Assembly: GCF_040954835.1 (NCBI RefSeq) | Contig: NC_090699.1 | Location: 13,509,817-13,573,816, forward strand | Length of the DNA stretch: 64,000 bases | Reading direction: 5' to 3' | From: Lepisosteus oculatus | Lineage: Eukaryota > Chordata > Actinopteri > Semionotiformes > Lepisosteidae | Position numbers and translations under genes: made by a program | Notes under the pieces: generated by a model | Database searches by the model: none | What the model was told of the DNA's origin: nothing | The model's input: the letters and a program-made list of their open reading frames with translations, nothing else | Shown here: positions 36,201-46,246 of the stretch, piece after piece | Position numbering within the stretch: position 1 is the stretch's first letter | Layout: each line of letters opens with the position of its first letter

Positions 36201-37957
36201 CACTGCCCTGAGAGAGAGGGGTTCATACAGACACACTGACTGACTGGACACTCCAGTACATTAACACTGCACTGAGAGAGAGGGGTTCATACAGACACAC
36301 TGACTGGACACTCCAGTACATTAACACTGCACTGAGAGAGAGGGGTTCATACAGACACACTGACTGGACACTCCAGTACATTAACACTGCACTGAGAGAG
36401 AGGGGTTCATACAGACACACTGACTGACTGGACACTCCAGTACATTAACACTGCACTGAGAGAGAGGGGTTCATACAGACACACTGACTGGACACTCCAG
36501 TACATTAACACTGCACTGAGAGAGAGGGGTTCATACAGACACACTGACTGACTGGACACTCCAGTACATTAACACTGCACTGAGAGAGAGGGGTTCATAC
36601 AGACACACTGACTGACTGGACACTCCAGTACATTAACACTGCACTGAGAGAGAGGGGTTCATACAGACACACTGACTGGACACTCCAGTACATTAACACT
36701 GCACTGAGAGAGAGGGGTTCATACAGACACACTGACTGACTGGACACTCCAGTACATTAACACTGCTCTGAGAGAGAGGGGTTCATACAGACACACTGAC
36801 TGACTGGACACTCCAGTACATTAACACTGCACTGAGAGAGAGGGGTTCATACAGACACACTGACTGACTGGACACTCCAGTACATTAACACTGCACTGAG
36901 AGAGAGGGGTTCATACAGACACACTGACTGACTGGACACTCCAGTACATTAACACTGCACTGAGAGAGAGGGGTTCATACAGACACACTGACTGGACACT
37001 CCAGTACATTAACACTGCACTGAGAGAGAGGGGTTCATACAGACACACTGACTGACTGGACACTCCAGTACATTAACACTGCACTGAGAGAGAGGGGTTC
37101 ATACAGACGCACTGACTGGACACTCCAGTACATTAACACTGCACTGAGAGAGAGGGGTTCATACAGACACACTGACTGACTGGACACTGTAGTACATTAA
37201 CACTGCACTGAGAGAGAGGGGTTCATACAGACACACTGACTGACTGGACACTGTAGTACATTAACACTGCACTGAGAGAGAGGGGTTCATACAGACACAC
37301 TGACTGACTGGACACTCCAGTACATTAACACTGCACTGAGAGAGAGGGGTTCATACAGACACACTGACTGACTGGACACTCCAGTACATTAACACTGCAC
37401 TGAGAGAGAGGGGTTCATACAGACACACTGACTGACTGGACACTCCAGTACATTAACACTGCACTGAGAGAGAGTCAGTGACACACCTGGGAAGTGACCG
37501 CTGTGTTGAGGATGGCCTCCACTGTGTCCTCGCACCCGAAGCAGCTTGCCGCCGTGCCCCTGTCGCGGTCGCCGATGCCGATGGCGCCCAGCACGGCCGC
37601 CGCAGCCCCGCCCCCCTCGCCGGCCAGCTGCTGCTGCAGCGCGGCGATCCAGAGCAGGTCCTCCAGCGAGGCGCCAGCAGGGGGCGCTGCGGCGCCGAAC
37701 CCGCCGGGCAGGGAGGAGGAGGAGGAGGAGGAGGAGGAGCAGGGCGTGGGCGCGAAGGACAGGCACTGGCCCGCCTCGCTGGGCGTCGGGGAGGGGGGCA
37801 GGGAGCTGCAGGGGCTGGCCGGGGGGCCGCGCTCGGGGGGCGCAGGGGCGCAGGGCTCGGGCTTCACCTCGAACTTGAGCAGGTCGAAGTCGTTGAGGTA
37901 CTCCAGCGCCAGTGGGCTGGGGGGCAGCTCGGCCTCCGGCAGGGGCAGAGCAGACAT
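30077..37957 (-). CDS. nrl: nrl, neural retina leucine zipper / large-MAF bZIP factor (complete, four coding exons)
   Basis: NRL is a MAF-family bZIP transcription factor that specifies rod photoreceptors together with CRX and NR2E3 and binds MARE sites. Exons 37487-37957, 34833-35126, 31627-31842 and 30077-30220 give 1125 bases, 374 residues, all junctions phase 0. Visible domains: the minimal transactivation motif [20 protein letters not shown] (residues 12-31) and a proline/serine-rich stretch with a polyserine run; [15 protein letters not shown] and EDTVEAIL; a His-rich hinge (exon 2, runs of seven and five His); the extended homology region [20 protein letters not shown]; the basic region [17 protein letters not shown] (294-310); a leucine zipper continuing into [21 protein letters not shown]-terminus SPQDFFL. 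The start MSALPLP at 37957 fits the family N-terminus. MAFA or MAFB are alternatives on domain content (His-rich hinge), but those are normally single-exon, and synteny with mdp1 and rem2 supports nrl. Confidence 0.88.
30231..31540 (-). repeat. Family A minisatellite filling nrl intron 3
   Basis: About 21 copies. The exon-proximal unit reads GAGCCCCTCTCTCTCTGTGTCTCAG into exon 4. It is the one acceptor-proximal unit of five that lacks the TTAATA variant. Confidence 0.95.
31627..31842 (-). CDS. nrl: nrl coding exon 3 (EHR and basic region)
   Basis: 72 codons, acceptor CTCTTTCTCAG|TGTGGA, donor CAGCAG|GTACAC. It begins [20 protein letters not shown] and ends EKTLLTQQ, splitting the bZIP at the start of the zipper. 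Tyr of the MAF basic region (CRYKR) is Phe here. Confidence 0.93.
31846..32713 (-). repeat. Family A minisatellite in nrl intron 2, abutting exon 3 acceptor
   Basis: About 14 copies. The proximal unit has TTAATA and runs AACCCCTCTCTCTTTCTCAG into exon 3. Confidence 0.95.
32713..33405. other. Unique, CpG-rich segment inside nrl intron 2
   Basis: About 690 bp of single-copy DNA. 33120-33240 is markedly CpG-rich (CTCACGCGCGGCTGCGCACA, CACACGCGTGCGCC). No exon with family resemblance was found on either strand. It could be an intragenic CpG island or alternative promoter. Confidence 0.4.
33405..34740. repeat. Pyrimidine-rich minisatellite in nrl intron 2
   Basis: Units of CTGTCTGTCTCTCCCCCTGT and CTGTCTCCTTCACTCTC with CCCCCCAG variants, combined in blocks of about 50 to 120 bp. 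The 652-codon open frame across it is a low-complexity artefact. The tail to 34832 leads into the exon 2 donor. Confidence 0.92.
34833..35126 (-). CDS. nrl: nrl coding exon 2 (Ser/Gly and His-rich hinge)
   Basis: 98 codons between acceptor CTTTTCATAG| and donor AACCAG|GTACAG. It reads [16 protein letters not shown], then [18 protein letters not shown] and two polyhistidine runs. The family A array ends at this acceptor. Confidence 0.85.
35131..37478 (-). repeat. Family A minisatellite filling nrl intron 1
   Basis: About 37 copies spanning the intron from near the donor (37486) to the acceptor (35127). The acceptor-proximal unit has TTAATA and runs AACCCCTCTTTTTCTCTTTT CATAG into exon 2. A block with CACTGTAGTAC variants occurs twice (35870-35950 and 37185-37260), a long-range duplication of about 1.3 kb. 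Confidence 0.95.
37487..37957 (-). CDS. nrl: nrl coding exon 1 (transactivation domain)
   Basis: 157 codons ending TCCCAG|GTGTGT. The exon is GC-rich and includes a nine-residue serine run. Family A starts about 16 bases beyond the donor. Confidence 0.88.
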
Positions 37958-38880
37958 GGCCACGGCCTGGGTCTGTCTCTCCGTCTGTCTCTCTCTCCGT
38001 GTGCCTGTCTGTCTCTCTGGCTCTCCGTGTGTCTGGGGCTCTGACAGACAGAGACAGTCTGTGTCTCTGTGTGCCTGTCTGTCTGTCTCTCCGTGTGTCT
38101 GGGGCTCTGACAGACAGAGACAGTCTGTGTCTCTCTGTGTGCCTGTCTGTCTGTCTCTCTGTGTGTCTGGGGCTCTGACAGACAGAGACAGTCTGTGTCT
38201 CTCTGTGTGCCTGTCTGTCTGTCTCTCCGTGTGTCTGGGGCTCTGACAGACAGAGACAGTCTGTGTCTCTGTGTGCCTGTCTGTCTGTCTCTCTGTGTGT
38301 CTGGGGCTCTGACAGACAGAGACAGTCTGTGTCTCTGTGTGCCTGTCTGTCTGTCTCTCCGTGTGTCTGGGGCTCTGACAGACAGAGACAGTCTGTGTCT
38401 CTCTGTGTGCCTGTCTGTCTGTCTCTCCGTGTGTCTGGGGCTCTGACAGACAGAGACAGTCTGTGTCTCTGTGTGCCTGTCTGTCTGTCTCTCTGTGTGT
38501 CTGGGGCTCTGACAGACAGAGACAGTCTGCCTGTGTCTCTCTGTGTGCCTGTCTGTCTGTCTCTCTGTGTGTCTGAGGCTCTGACAGACAGAGACAGTCT
38601 GCCTGTGTCTCTCTGTGTGCCTGTCTGTGTGTCTGTCTGTCTCTGTCTCTGCAGTTCTGATAGAGTCTGCAACTCCCTGTCTGTCTCTCGGTGTGCCTGT
38701 CTGTCTGTCTCTCTGTGTGTCTGGGTCTCTGTCTCCCTGTGTGCCTGTCTGTCTGTCTCTCTGTGTGTCTGGGGCTCTGACAGACAGAGACAGTCTGTCT
38801 GTGTTTCTCGGTGTGCCTGTCTGTCTGTCTCTCCGTGTGTCTGGGGTTCTGACAGACAGAGACAGTCTGTCTGCTCCCTT
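37958..38880 (-). repeat. About 65-bp minisatellite upstream of the nrl start codon
   Basis: About 12 copies. On the minus strand each contains GACTGTCTCTGTCTGTCAG| followed by AGCCCCAGACACAC. The copy nearest the gene would place an acceptor at 38043-38041 and a short 5' UTR (38040-37958) before the nrl ATG. The array thus looks like a tandem multiplication of the intron/5' UTR junction. Confidence 0.85.
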
Positions 38881-39185
38881 CCTCGATGTCCCTCTGGATT
38901 CCTCTCGGGCTCCGGGCGGGGGGGTGGGAAGGAGCCGGAGGGCTGTCCGGATGCCCTCTGTCGCTCGCTGTGGAGGCCCGGAGTGCGCTGATCCTGCTGT
39001 GATCCTGCCCGGACACACTTGGCCTGTCCCGGGAGAGGAAGAGAGAGAGGGGAGGGGTTGATCTCGCGCCCGGACCATGTGACAGCAGCACAGCCCCCAC
39101 ACGACCCCCACTCCTCGCCCGGGACCCCGCTCTGCCACCACTGGGGCACATGGGAGAGAGCGAGCGATAGTCAGGTCATCGGTAG
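38880..39185. other. Unique GC-rich stretch upstream of nrl
   Basis: Single-copy DNA between two arrays, in the inferred nrl 5' UTR intron. No exon recognised. The long minus-strand open frames that cross it and continue into nrl exon 1 are products of the stop-free 65-bp array. Confidence 0.4.
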
Positions 39186-41310
39186 CCTCTCTGTGTACCT
39201 GTACCCCTCCTCTCTCTCTCACTGTGTGTACCTGCCTGTCTCTCTCTCTGTACCCCTCCTCTCTCTCTCGCTGTGTGTACCTGCCTGTCTCTCTCTCTGT
39301 ACCCCTCCTCTCTCTGTGTACCTGTCTCTCTCTCTGTACCTCTCCTCTCTCTGTGTACCTGTCTCTCTCTCTGTACCCCTCCTCTCTCTGTGTACCTGTC
39401 TCTCTCTCTGTACCCCTCCTCTCTCTCTCGCTGTGTGTACCTGCCTCTCTCTCTCTCTGTACCCCTCCTCTCTCTGTGTACCTGTCTCTCTCTCTCTGTA
39501 CCCCTCCTCTCTCTGTGTACCTGTCTCTCTCTCTGTACCCCTCCTCTCTCTCTCACTGTGTGTACCTGCCTGTCTCTCTCTCTGTACCCCTCCTCTCTCT
39601 GTGTACCTGTCTCTCTCTCTGTACCTCTCCTCTCTCTGTGTACCTGTCTCTCTCTCTGTACCCCTCCTCTCTCTGTGTACCTGTCTCTCTCTCTGTACCC
39701 CTCCCCTCTCTCTCGCTGTGTGTACCTGCCTCTCTCTCTCTCTGTACCCCTCCTCTCTCTGTGTACCTGTCTCTCTCTCTCTGTACCCCTCCTCTCTCTG
39801 TGTACCTGTCTCTCTCTCTGTACCCCTCCTCTCTCTCTCGCTGTGTGTACCTGCCTCTCTCTCTCTCTGTACCCCTCCTCTCTCTGTGTACCTGTCTCTC
39901 TCTCTCTGTACCCCCTCTCTCTGTGTACCTGCCTGTCTCTCTCTCTGTACCCCTCCTCTCTCTGTGTACCTGTCTCTCTCTCTGTGTACCTGTCTCTCTC
40001 TGTCTCGCTGTGTGTACCTGCCTGTCTCTCTCTCTGTACCCCTCCTCTCTCTGTGTACCTGTCTCTCTCTCTGTACCCCTACTCTCTGTCTCGCTGTGTG
40101 TACCTGCCTGTCTCTCTTTCTGTACCCCTCCTCTCTCTGTGTACCTGTCTCTCTCTCTGTACCCCTCCTCTCTGTCTCGCTGTGTGTACCTGCCTGTCTC
40201 TCTCTCTGTACCCCTCCTCTCTCTGTGTACCTGTCTCTCTCTCTGTACCCCTCCTCTCTCTGTGTACCTGTCTCTCTCTCTGTACCCCTCCTCTCTGTCT
40301 CGCTGTATGTACCTGCCTGTCTCTCTCTCTGTACCCCCTCTATGTGTACCTGCCTGTCTCTCTCTCTGTACCCCCTCTCTCTCTCTGTGTACCTGCCTGT
40401 CTCTCTCTCTGTTACCCCTCTCTCTCTGTGTACCTGCCTGTCTCTCTCTCTGTGTGTACCTGCCTGTCTCTCTCTCTGTGTACCTGTCTGTCTCTCTCTC
40501 TGTGTACATGCCTGTCTCTCTCTCTGTACCCCCTCTCTCTCTGTGTACCTGTCTGTCTCTCTCTGTACCCCCTCTCTCTCTCTGTGTACCTGTCTGTCTC
40601 TCTCTGTACCCCCTCTCTCTCTCTGTGTACCTGTCTGTCTCTCTCTGTACCCCCTCTCTCTCCGTGTACCTTTCTGTCTCTCTCTGTACCCCCTCTCTCT
40701 GTGTACCCATCTCTCTCTGTGTACCCATCTTCTTCTGTGTGCACCTGTTTCTCTCTATACCTCTCTCTGTGTTCCTGTCTGTCTCTCTTTCTGTACCCCT
40801 CTCTCTGTGTGTACCTGTCTCTCTCTGTGTTCCTGTCTGTCTCTCTCTCTGTACCCCTTTCTCTGTGTGTACCTGTCTCTCTTTCTGTACCTCTCTGTGT
40901 GTACTTGTCTGTCTCTCTCTCTACCTCTCTGTGTGTACCTGTCTGTCTCTCTGTACCCCTCTCTCTGTGTGCTCTTTTCTGTCTCTGTCTGTGTACCCCT
41001 CTCTCTGTGTTCTCCTGTCTGTCTCACTCCCTGTACCCCTCTCTCTGTGTTCTCCTGTCTGTCTCACTCCCTGTACCTCTCTCTCTGTGTACCTGTCTGT
41101 CTCTCTGTACCCCTCTCTCTGTTTCCTCCTGTCTGTCTCTCTCCCTGTACCTCTCTCTCTGTGTTCTCCTGTCTGTCTCTCTCCCTGTACCTCTCTCTGT
41201 GTATCTGTCTGTCTCCCTGTACCCCTCTGTGTTCTCCTGTCTGTCTCTCTCCCTGTACCCCTCTCTCCGTGTGTTTCTGTCTGTCTCTCTCTCTCTCTGT
41301 GATCCGGACG
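39185..41310. repeat. Pyrimidine-rich minisatellite (CTCTCTCTGTACCCCTCCTC)
   Basis: Dozens of copies of units made of TCTCTGTGTACCTGTCTCTC and TCTGTACCCCTCCTC, about 36 to 50 bp each, becoming more variable to the right. Open frames of 690 to 790 codons in three frames are repeat artefacts. Confidence 0.95.
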
Positions 41311-41344
41311 CGGGCACTCGGACAGTCTCCAGACTCTCACTCAC

Positions 41345-41745
41345 CGGACTCCAGACCCCACTGCTCAGCGCACAGGAGTGAACAGCAATGAACTCGTCTG
41401 CCGCCTTCCTATCTGAAATCCAGTGAGCGTCTGTCCGTCCGCCCCTTGAGGCGTCCACCTCCCCGGTCCTGATCCGTGCGGGACTGCGCCGTGCCGTGCC
41501 GTGCTGCTCTGAGCCCGGTCTCTCCTGATCACACTCTCCCCCGGGGGAAACGTGACAGCCGCTCTAATCGGGGCTCCAGCGGTGACGTCAGCCGGGTGCT
41601 TATTCTCCGCGCCGTCCAATCGCGGGGCGGAGCGGCGCTGTGGGCGTGGCCGGGCGGCGGGGGGCGGGGCGGGCTAATTCCCAGAGTTTATTATCGATTA
41701 CTTACCGCCGTCACGAGGACCGGAACATGAAGGAGGGTTACTAGA
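41345..41745 (-). promoter_or_regulatory. nrl: Candidate nrl promoter and noncoding first exon
   Basis: Single-copy, CpG-rich. A minus-strand donor GAGTCCG|GTGAGT ends a candidate noncoding exon at 41345. Motifs: full CRE TGACGTCA (about 41582-41589), CCAAT (about 41617), GC boxes (GGGGCGGGGC near 41660), and a CRX/OTX-like TAATC (CTCTAATCGG near 41563). The order and strand suit transcription toward nrl. Known NRL promoters respond to CRX/OTX2 and RORbeta; the sites here are seen, the function is inferred. Confidence 0.5.
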
Positions 41746-42130
41746 CATGGATGAGCTATTATTGTTATTGATTATGATGATGACGAGCACACAACGTGGA
41801 TTATTATTATTATTATTATTGATGATGATGGTAAATAAAACGTTTCATACTCAACGCAAAAAAGCCTGACAGCTGTCTCAGTTTCAGTCTCCATCACATC
41901 ACTTCATCGCTGCCCGTTTCAGCACGGAGATCACGCGTGGAAGTTCTCCGCGCCACGCGTGACCGGCGTTTGACCCGGCTTCTCCTGAACGCCGAGTCTC
42001 CCCTGAGCCGGCCCCGGGCTCCCCACTCGCGTACCGGTCTCTCTCTCCGTGTACCTGTCTGTCTCTCTGTGGCCGGGGACTGCCGCGGCGCCCCCTGCCG
42101 GACAGGGGCGTGTGTGGGGGTGGCCCCGGG
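41745..42130. other. Unique stretch with (ATT/GAT)n
   Basis: Contains a short trinucleotide tract (ATTATTATTATTATT, about 41800-41830) and GC-rich single-copy DNA. No gene seen. Confidence 0.4.
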
Positions 42131-42148
42131 CGCCTAGACCCTAGTCAG

Positions 42149-42353
42149 GTGGGCAGCTGCGTCACCAGGCGTAGGCTGCAAAGGAACAAGTAATAGGTTT
42201 ATTCCTGCTGAAAAAACATAACGTTTCGGCCGTGGAGCCTTCTTCAGGTGTGAGCACCTGTCACCCTCGCACCTGAAGAAGGCTCCACGGCCGAAACGTT
42301 GTGTTTTCTTTCTTCTTTTTTTCAGCAGGGAATAAACCTGTGACTTGTTCCTT
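42149..42353. mobile_element. Foldback element flanked by 14-bp direct repeats
   Basis: Two arms of about 75 bp are near-perfect inverted complements: GAAGAAGGCTCCACGGCCGA AACG on the plus strand near 42285 and its complement near 42220. Outside the arms TAGACCCTAGTCAG occurs at 42135-42148 and again at 42354-42367, as expected of a target-site duplication. The arm sequence resembles the ends of dispersed fish elements I associate with Penelope-like retroelements. That family assignment is tentative. Confidence 0.6.
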
Positions 42354-42367
42354 TAGACCCTAGTCAG

Positions 42368-42640
42368 CCCGGCGGGGTCGCGCCGAATTGGTGCCGTTTA
42401 ACAGCTTCAGGTCTGACACGGACCGCCCAGGTCTTCCCAGGCCTGGGAGGGGAACCCCGGGGGTGACGGACACGCCCGGCACCGCAGCTGTGGAGCGTGG
42501 GGCCGGTCTCTGAGCTCCGCCGGCAGGGCCGGAGCGGTGCGGCACTGCCCCTGCTGGCCGTGAGCAGGTACTGCACCCCGGAACTACCGGCCAAGTCCGT
42601 GACGGCACGACGATATCTGACCATTCCCTCAGGAGACTGT
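42368..42640. other. Unique GC-rich stretch
   Basis: Single-copy DNA with open frames on both strands, none resembling a known family. Confidence 0.35.
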
Positions 42641-43065
42641 GTGTGTGTGTGTGAGTGTGTGTGTCTTTGTGGGTATGCGCGTGAATCTATGTTTGTCCTT
42701 ATGTGTGGGTGTGCTTGTGTACCTGTGTCTGTGTTTGTGTCTGCTTTTGGTGGATGCTGCACACTGGTGGTGGAGGGGATCCCCATTACCTGTAAAGCGC
42801 TTTGAGTGAAGTGTCCAGAAAAGTGCTATATAAGTGTAAGCAATTATTATTATTATTATTATTATTTTGTATCTGTGTGTGTGTTAGTGTACCTGTGTCT
42901 GTGTGTGTTAGTGTATGTGTGCTTGTGTACCCATGTCAGTGTGTGTGTCTGCTTTTGTATCTGTGTGTGCTTGTGTACCCGTGTGGGTCTGTGTGTGCTT
43001 GTGTACCCGTCTGGGTCTGTGTGTGCTGGTGTACCCGTGTGCGTCTGTGTGTTGCACTGTTTACA
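42640..43065 (+). repeat. TG-rich array with embedded SINE/LINE 3' tail
   Basis: 42640-42740 and 42870-43065 are variable GTGTGTCTGTGTACCCGTGT units. Between them (about 42745-42875) lies CCTGTAAAGCGCTTTGAGTG, then AAAAGTGCTATATAAGTGTA and (ATT)n, a familiar 3' end of fish SINE/LINE elements. Confidence 0.7.
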
Positions 43066-43270
43066 TGGGTAATTCTTTAATTGTGGTTTTTAGTGGTCTA
43101 ATTCCATTAAGTTGAGAAACGCAGAATCGGCAGGTTTTCATGATCGTGCTGTGATGAGCTCGTTAAGCTGCAGTCTCTCTGTGTTAATTATGTCGTCTCT
43201 GTGCAGATCAGAGCAGTGATATTCCTGTCTAAATCTCTCAGAGATAAACAGTACAGATTACACCCTACAG
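43065..43270. other. Unique AT-balanced island
   Basis: About 200 bp of single-copy sequence between arrays. No exon; could be conserved non-coding DNA. Confidence 0.3.
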
Positions 43271-44348
43271 AGGCACTAAGTATCCAGCTGACATACACAC
43301 TGACACACACAGTCCTGATACACACACACAGTCCTGATACTCTCACTGATACACACACTGATACACACTAACACACTAACATACACTGATATACATACAG
43401 TCCTGATACACACACACAGTACTGATACACACACTGATACACACAGTCCTGATACACACACACTGATAAACACAGTGCTGATACACTCTAACATACACTG
43501 ATACACACAGACTGATACACACAGTACTGGTACACACACACAGTACTGACAAACACACACTGATACACACAGTACTGATATACACTAACATACACTGATA
43601 CACACTATTACACACTAACACACACTAATACAAATCTAACACACACTGATACACATAGTACTGATACACACTAACATACCTGTACACTGATACACACATA
43701 CAGTACTGATACACACTAATATACCTGTACACTGATACACACATACAGTACTGATACACACTAACACACACTAACATACCTGTACACTGATACACACATA
43801 CAGTACTGATACACACTAACACACACTAACATACCTGTACACTGATACACACATACAGTACTGATACACACTAACACACACTAACATACCTGTACACTGA
43901 TACACACATACAGTACTGATACACACTAATATACCTGTACACTGATACACACATACAGTACTGATACACACTAACACACACTAACATACCTGTACACTGA
44001 TACACACATACAGTACTGATACACACTAACATACCTGTACACTGATACACACATACAGTACTGATACACACTAACACACACTAACATACCTGTACACTGA
44101 TACACACATACAGTACTGATACACACTAACATACCTGTACACTGATACACACATACAGTACTGATACACACTAACACACACTAACATACCTGTACACTGA
44201 TACACACATACAGTACTGATACACACTAACACACACTAACATACCTGTACACTGATACACACATACAGTACTGATACACACTAATATACCTGTACACTGA
44301 TACACACTAACACACACTAACATACCTGTACACTGATACACACATACT
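43270..44348. repeat. ACTGATACACACATACAGTA minisatellite
   Basis: Units of about 48 and 64 bp, with ACACTAACATACCTGTACAC. The Tc1 element is inserted at its right end: CACATACTTA sits on the left and TATATACTGACACC on the right. Confidence 0.93.
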
Positions 44349-44540
44349 TATAGTGCCCTCCAGAATTATTGGCACCCTTGGTAAAGATGAGCAAAAAAGG
44401 CTAGGAAAAACTGTCTTTGTTGTTTATCAGCTTGAAAATAGGAGAGAACTCTAACCTTTCAGTGGGGTAAAATTATTCAACGAAAAAATAAACATTCTTC
44501 TCAAAAACCCCATGTGTCACAATTATTGGCACCCCTGAAT

Positions 44541-46246
44541 TTAGTACTTATCACCCCCTCCCTTTGCCAAGATAGCAGCACCGAGTCTGCTCTGATTGTG
44601 CTGGAGGAGGTGGGAGAACTGTATATGAGTCCATTCCTCCTTACAGAATCTCAGAGAACACATATAAAGGTACTGTATATGAGTCCATTCCTCCTTACAG
44701 AATCTCAGAGAACACATATAAAGGTACTGTATATGAGTCCATTCCTCCTTACAGAATCTCAGAGAACACATATAAAGGTACTGTATATGAGTCCATTCCT
44801 CCTTACAGAATCTCAGAGAACACATATAAAGGTACTGTATATGAGTCCATTCCTCCAAACAGAATCTCAGAGAACACATATAAAGGTACTGTGTATGAGT
44901 CCATTCCTCCTTACAGAATCTCAGAGAACACATATAAAGGTACTGTATATGAGTCCATTCCTCCAAACAGAATCTCAGAGAACACATATAAAGGTACTGT
45001 ATATGAGTCCATTACTCCTTACAGAATCTCAGAGAACACATATAAAGGTACTGTATATGAGTCCATTCCTCCAAACAGAATCTCAGAGAACACATATAAA
45101 GGTACTGTATATGAGTCCATTCCTCCTTACAGAATCTCAGAGAACACATATAAAGGTACTGTATATGAGTCCATTCCTCCAAACAGAATCTCAGAGAACA
45201 CATATAAAGGTACTGTATATGAGTCCATTCCTCCTTACAGAATCTCAGAGAACACATATAAAGGTACTGTATATGAGTCCATTCCTTACAGAATCTCAGA
45301 GAACACATATAAAGGTACTGTATATGAGTCCATTCCTCCTTACAGAATCTCAGAGAACACATATAAAGGTACTGTATATGAGTCCATTCCTCCTTACAGA
45401 ATCTCAGAGAACACATATAAAGGTACTGTGTATGAGTCCATTCCTCCTTACAGAATCTCAGAGTCCTCGGTCCTCGCTTGTGGGCTCTCCTCTTCAGCTC
45501 ACCCCACTGGTTTTCACTGGGGTTTAGGGCAGGGGACTGGGATGGCCACTGCAAAAGCCTGATTCTGTGGTCAGCGAGCCATGTCTGTGTGGATTTGGAG
45601 GTATGCTTTAGATCATTGTCCTGCGGGAAGATCCAGCCAGGACCCAGTCTTTGACTCCTGGCAGAGGCAGCCAGGTCTTGATCTAAAACCTCCTGGTGTT
45701 TGATGGAGTCCCTGATGCCCTGTATCCTAACAAGATAAACAGCCCCACACCATCACAGATCCACCACACTTCACAGCGGGGAGAAGGTTCTTCTCTGCTT
45801 GACCTTGACTCCTTTTACACCTCTGCTGTTTGTTGCCAGAAAGCTCTATTTCTGTCTCATCTGACCACAGGATCCAGTGATGCTCAGCGAACTCCAGGCC
45901 CTTACTTGTGTGGTCTGACGACAGCAGGGGCTTTCTTCTCCCAAGCCTTCCAAATGGTTTGTTGGCATGGAGGTGGCGTCTCATTGGAGTTTTGGAGACC
46001 TGGTGACCCCAGGATGCAACCAACGCCTGCAATTGTCCAATTGTGATCCTTGGAGAAGGTTGTGCCTCTCGATCCATCTTCCTCACTGTGTGTGGGGGCG
46101 AAATACACTTGTGTCCTCTTCCAGACAGGTCCATCACAGCTCACAGCTGTTTGACACTTCTGTATGATTGCCCTAATGGTGGAGATGGGGATTTTCAGGT
46201 GTGGAGCTATTTTTTTTACAGCTGTCGCCTGATTTATGAGGGTCAA
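44541..46246 (-). pseudogene. Tc1 transposase pseudogene
   Basis: Transposase fragments are spread over several minus-strand frames: an N-terminal helix-turn-helix part from about 46246; ITIGQLQALVASWGHQVSKT and LWSDET (first catalytic Asp) from about 46050-45780; FPQDNDLKHTSKSTQTWL (second Asp) near 45620-45570; QSPALNPSENQWGELKRR (third acidic residue, DD34E type) near 45530; and ILAKGGGDKY at the C-terminus near 44550. Frameshifts separate them, and the C-terminal FCKEEWTHIQ segment is amplified about 15 times, with one unit bearing a stop. It cannot encode an active enzyme. Confidence 0.88.
44622..45462 (-). repeat. 54-bp in-frame minisatellite inside the Tc1 transposase
   Basis: About 15 copies of a 54-bp (18-codon) unit. 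On the minus strand it reads LRFCKEEWTHIQYLYMCS. Units alternate between CCTTACAG and CCAAACAG. One unit has a clean 3-bp deletion (about 45284), and one has a substitution giving a stop (about 45010). Because 54 is divisible by three, open frames run through on both strands. Confidence 0.95.

Noticed and set aside
37389-39222. Minus-strand frames of 452 to 586 codons extending far upstream of nrl exon 1
   Set aside because: The upstream part is the stop-free 65-bp array. The family N-terminus begins at MSALPLP, and a likely acceptor lies between.
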